The translations under genes and the position numbers were made by a program. A stretch of 7,797 bases of DNA from Bacteroidota bacterium (GTDB lineage: Bacteria > Bacteroidota > Bacteroidia > Bacteroidales > Prolixibacteraceae): positions 1-7,797 of the forward strand of contig JABMPI010000122.1 of NCBI GenBank assembly GCA_013203755.1. Direction: 5' to 3'. The notes under the pieces are model-generated. The model was not told where the DNA came from and made no database searches. It saw only the letters and a list, made by a program, of their open reading frames with translations. The stretch's first letter is position 1. Each line of letters begins with the position of its first letter. Shown one piece after another: positions 7,033-7,797 of this stretch.

Positions 7033-7068
7033 CAAATCAATTTATAATTGGAACTGATTTGTACCAAT
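7033..7068. repeat. Two overlapping inverted repeats between fabH and bactofilin
   Basis: CAAATCA at 7033-7039 pairs with TGATTTG at 7055-7061 (7 bp, 15-base loop), and ATTGG at 7047-7051 pairs with CCAAT at 7064-7068 (5 bp, 12-base loop). The arms interleave, so as RNA the two stems would compete or form a pseudoknot-like fold. They lie upstream of the probable bactofilin promoter. No T tract follows, so this is not a standard terminator. Chance is possible in AT-rich DNA. Confidence 0.25.
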
Positions 7069-7099
7069 ATATAATATTTCAGAATTACGTTGAAATCCT

Positions 7100-7130
7100 T
7101 TTGCTGAAGTTGCAAAAAATTGTAATTTCA
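7100..7130 (+). promoter_or_regulatory. Possible promoter for bactofilin
   Basis: TTTG at 7100-7103, a 19-base spacer and TAATTTCA at 7123-7130 resemble the Bacteroidota pattern, with two mismatches in the -7 part. It would give a leader of about 65 bases, ending in an A-rich stretch with GTAAAAAGTAAAAAAAAGTAAA-like repeats just before the ATG, as is common at starts lacking a Shine-Dalgarno site. Confidence 0.4.
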
Positions 7131-7200
7131 TAGCCCCTAATCATTTCGTACAAATAGGATGCTATTCAATAAAAAATTGTAAAAAGTAAAAAAAAGTAAA

Positions 7201-7590
7201 ATGGCAAAACAAACTTCAAAACCTTACGGTGAAGACTCAAACCAATCCATCAACATAATTAGTGAAGGGACCAAAATAAAAGGTGATATTATTGCCAATG
7301 GCGACATTCGCATTGATGGTGATTTAGCTGGAAATATATCGGCGCAAGGTCGATTGGTAGTTGGCCCAAAAGGGAAAATTGAAGGAGAAATTGATTGTAA
7401 CAACATTGAAATTTCGGGTTATATAAAAGGGAAAGTTACTGCCAGAGAATTATTGACAATGAAATCAACCTCAAAAATTGAAGGAGATATTTCTGCCGGA
7501 AAACTTTCGGTAGAACCGGGTTCTGAATTTACCGGAACTTGCTCGATGGGAAGTGCCACTCCAACCAATGAAACAACAAAAGCAAAATAA
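7201..7590 (+). CDS. Bactofilin (polymer-forming cytoskeletal protein)
   Basis: Bactofilins (formerly DUF583) polymerise without nucleotide into filaments, usually at the cytoplasmic face of the membrane, and serve as scaffolds for shape, peptidoglycan remodelling or polarity. The 129 residues fit the small-bactofilin class. A short polar N-terminal tail (about 1-16) precedes a right-handed beta-helix core at about 17-113, visible as repeating G-x-I units: IKGDI, IRIDGDLAGNI, VVGPKGKIEGEI, IEISGYIKGKV, KIEGDI, VEPGSEFTG. The tail after 113 is Ser/Thr/Lys-rich and disordered-looking. The start at ATG 7201 fits the family, in which a short tail leads into NIISEGTKIKGDI. Its last 23 bases overlap the start of the AtpZ-like gene, so the two are probably co-translated. 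No M23 peptidase partner is visible in the window. Confidence 0.93.
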   Translation: MAKQTSKPYGEDSNQSINIISEGTKIKGDIIANGDIRIDGDLAGNISAQGRLVVGPKGKIEGEIDCNNIEISGYIKGKVTARELLTMKSTSKIEGDISAGKLSVEPGSEFTGTCSMGSATPTNETTKAK

Positions 7591-7753
7591 ACGCAAAGGC
7601 TTTGATACATTCATCCGTTACTCCAGCCTTGGTTTCGAAATGATGGCGATTATTGGTCTGGGAACTTTCCTTGGATTTAAAATGGATCAATGGATGGAAA
7701 ACGAATTTAAAGCTTTCACTTTTGCGCTAATGATATTTTCCTTAAATAACTAA
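7568..7753 (+). CDS. AtpZ/AtpI-like small membrane protein, apparently short at its C-terminus
   Basis: The protein resembles the AtpZ/AtpI family, small two-helix membrane proteins usually encoded just before the F0F1 ATP synthase genes and linked to assembly of the c-ring or to Mg2+ supply. Using the ATG at 7568 (it can be extended to a GTG at 7553) it has 61 residues: a basic N-terminus (KQQKQNKRKGFDTFIRYSS), a first membrane segment at about 21-37 (LGFEMMAIIGLGTFLGF), the typical K-x-D-x-W connector (FKMDQWMEN) at 37-45, and the beginning of a second segment (AFTFALMIF) at 49-57. The second segment stops after about nine hydrophobic residues, followed by SLNN and a TAA. Family members usually run 10-20 residues further. 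No frame continues the missing part in the remaining bases, so this is either a truncated gene or one interrupted near 7735. It overlaps bactofilin by 23 bases. Confidence 0.65.
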   Translation: MKQQKQNKRKGFDTFIRYSSLGFEMMAIIGLGTFLGFKMDQWMENEFKAFTFALMIFSLNN

Positions 7754-7767
7754 TTTGAAAAATTTAT

Positions 7768-7784
7768 ACCGAATATAGTTCGGT
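7768..7784. repeat. Perfect inverted repeat at the right edge
   Basis: ACCGAA and TTCGGT (7768-7773 and 7779-7784) form a 6-bp stem around TATAG. It lies 15 bases after the stop of the AtpZ-like gene and is not followed by T on the plus strand; on the minus strand the stem is followed by ATAAATTTTTC, which is loosely terminator-like. It may belong to a terminator of a convergent gene beyond the edge, or to the end of an inserted element. Not decidable here. Confidence 0.35.
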
Positions 7785-7797
7785 CAGAGTGCAAGAA

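Noticed and set aside
7224..7610. Two minus-strand open frames inside bactofilin (7224-7406 and 7419-7610)
   Set aside because: Both are opposite the beta-helix repeats of bactofilin and show no family features.
7750..7797. Minus-strand frame from the right edge (15 codons, starting FLHSDRTIFG) as the end of a transposase or integrase
   Set aside because: HSDR recalls integrase core motifs, but the following residues do not fit and 15 codons are too few to support a call.

Overview
The window is most likely chromosomal DNA from a member of the Bacteroidota, possibly a Marinilabiliales/Prolixibacteraceae-type bacterium; the order is inferred from protein style and is uncertain. Four signs support the phylum. 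The sequence is AT-rich with very AT-rich gaps. Gene starts lack Shine-Dalgarno sites and follow A/T-rich leaders. Several starts are preceded by the Bacteroidota promoter pattern TTTG-N19/20-TAnnTTTG. A DUF177-rpmF pair, a bactofilin and an AtpZ-like protein with typical Bacteroidota sequences are present.

Layout. Positions 1-342 (minus strand) hold the N-terminal part of a response-regulator receiver protein that runs off the left edge. A 304-bp divergent gap follows. Everything after it is on the plus strand: coaX (type III pantothenate kinase, CoA synthesis), dxs (DXP synthase, entry to the MEP isoprenoid pathway), an orphan membrane sensor histidine kinase starting at TTG, a DUF177/YceD-family gene with rpmF (ribosomal protein bL32), a strong intrinsic terminator, a 341-bp gap carrying a hairpin and a good promoter, fabH (KAS III, start of fatty-acid synthesis), a 222-bp gap, then a bactofilin overlapping a short AtpZ-like membrane protein close to the right edge.

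How the genes fit together. This is mainly a core-metabolism and cell-envelope neighbourhood: a CoA precursor, an isoprenoid precursor, fatty-acid initiation, ribosome biogenesis, cytoskeletal scaffold and ATP-synthase accessory. DUF177-rpmF is a tight transcription unit ended by the terminator, so fabH is driven separately. Bactofilin and AtpZ-like are translationally overlapping. The two signalling proteins (left-edge receiver, central kinase) are not adjacent and cannot be paired from this sequence.

I found no mobile element, CRISPR array, tRNA or rRNA, and no clear new system. The points most worth a second look are the premature-looking end of the AtpZ-like protein next to an inverted repeat at the right edge, the G-S-D-L in place of the usual GxDR motif in CoaX, the start-codon corrections for DUF177 and the kinase, and the hairpin upstream of the fabH promoter.
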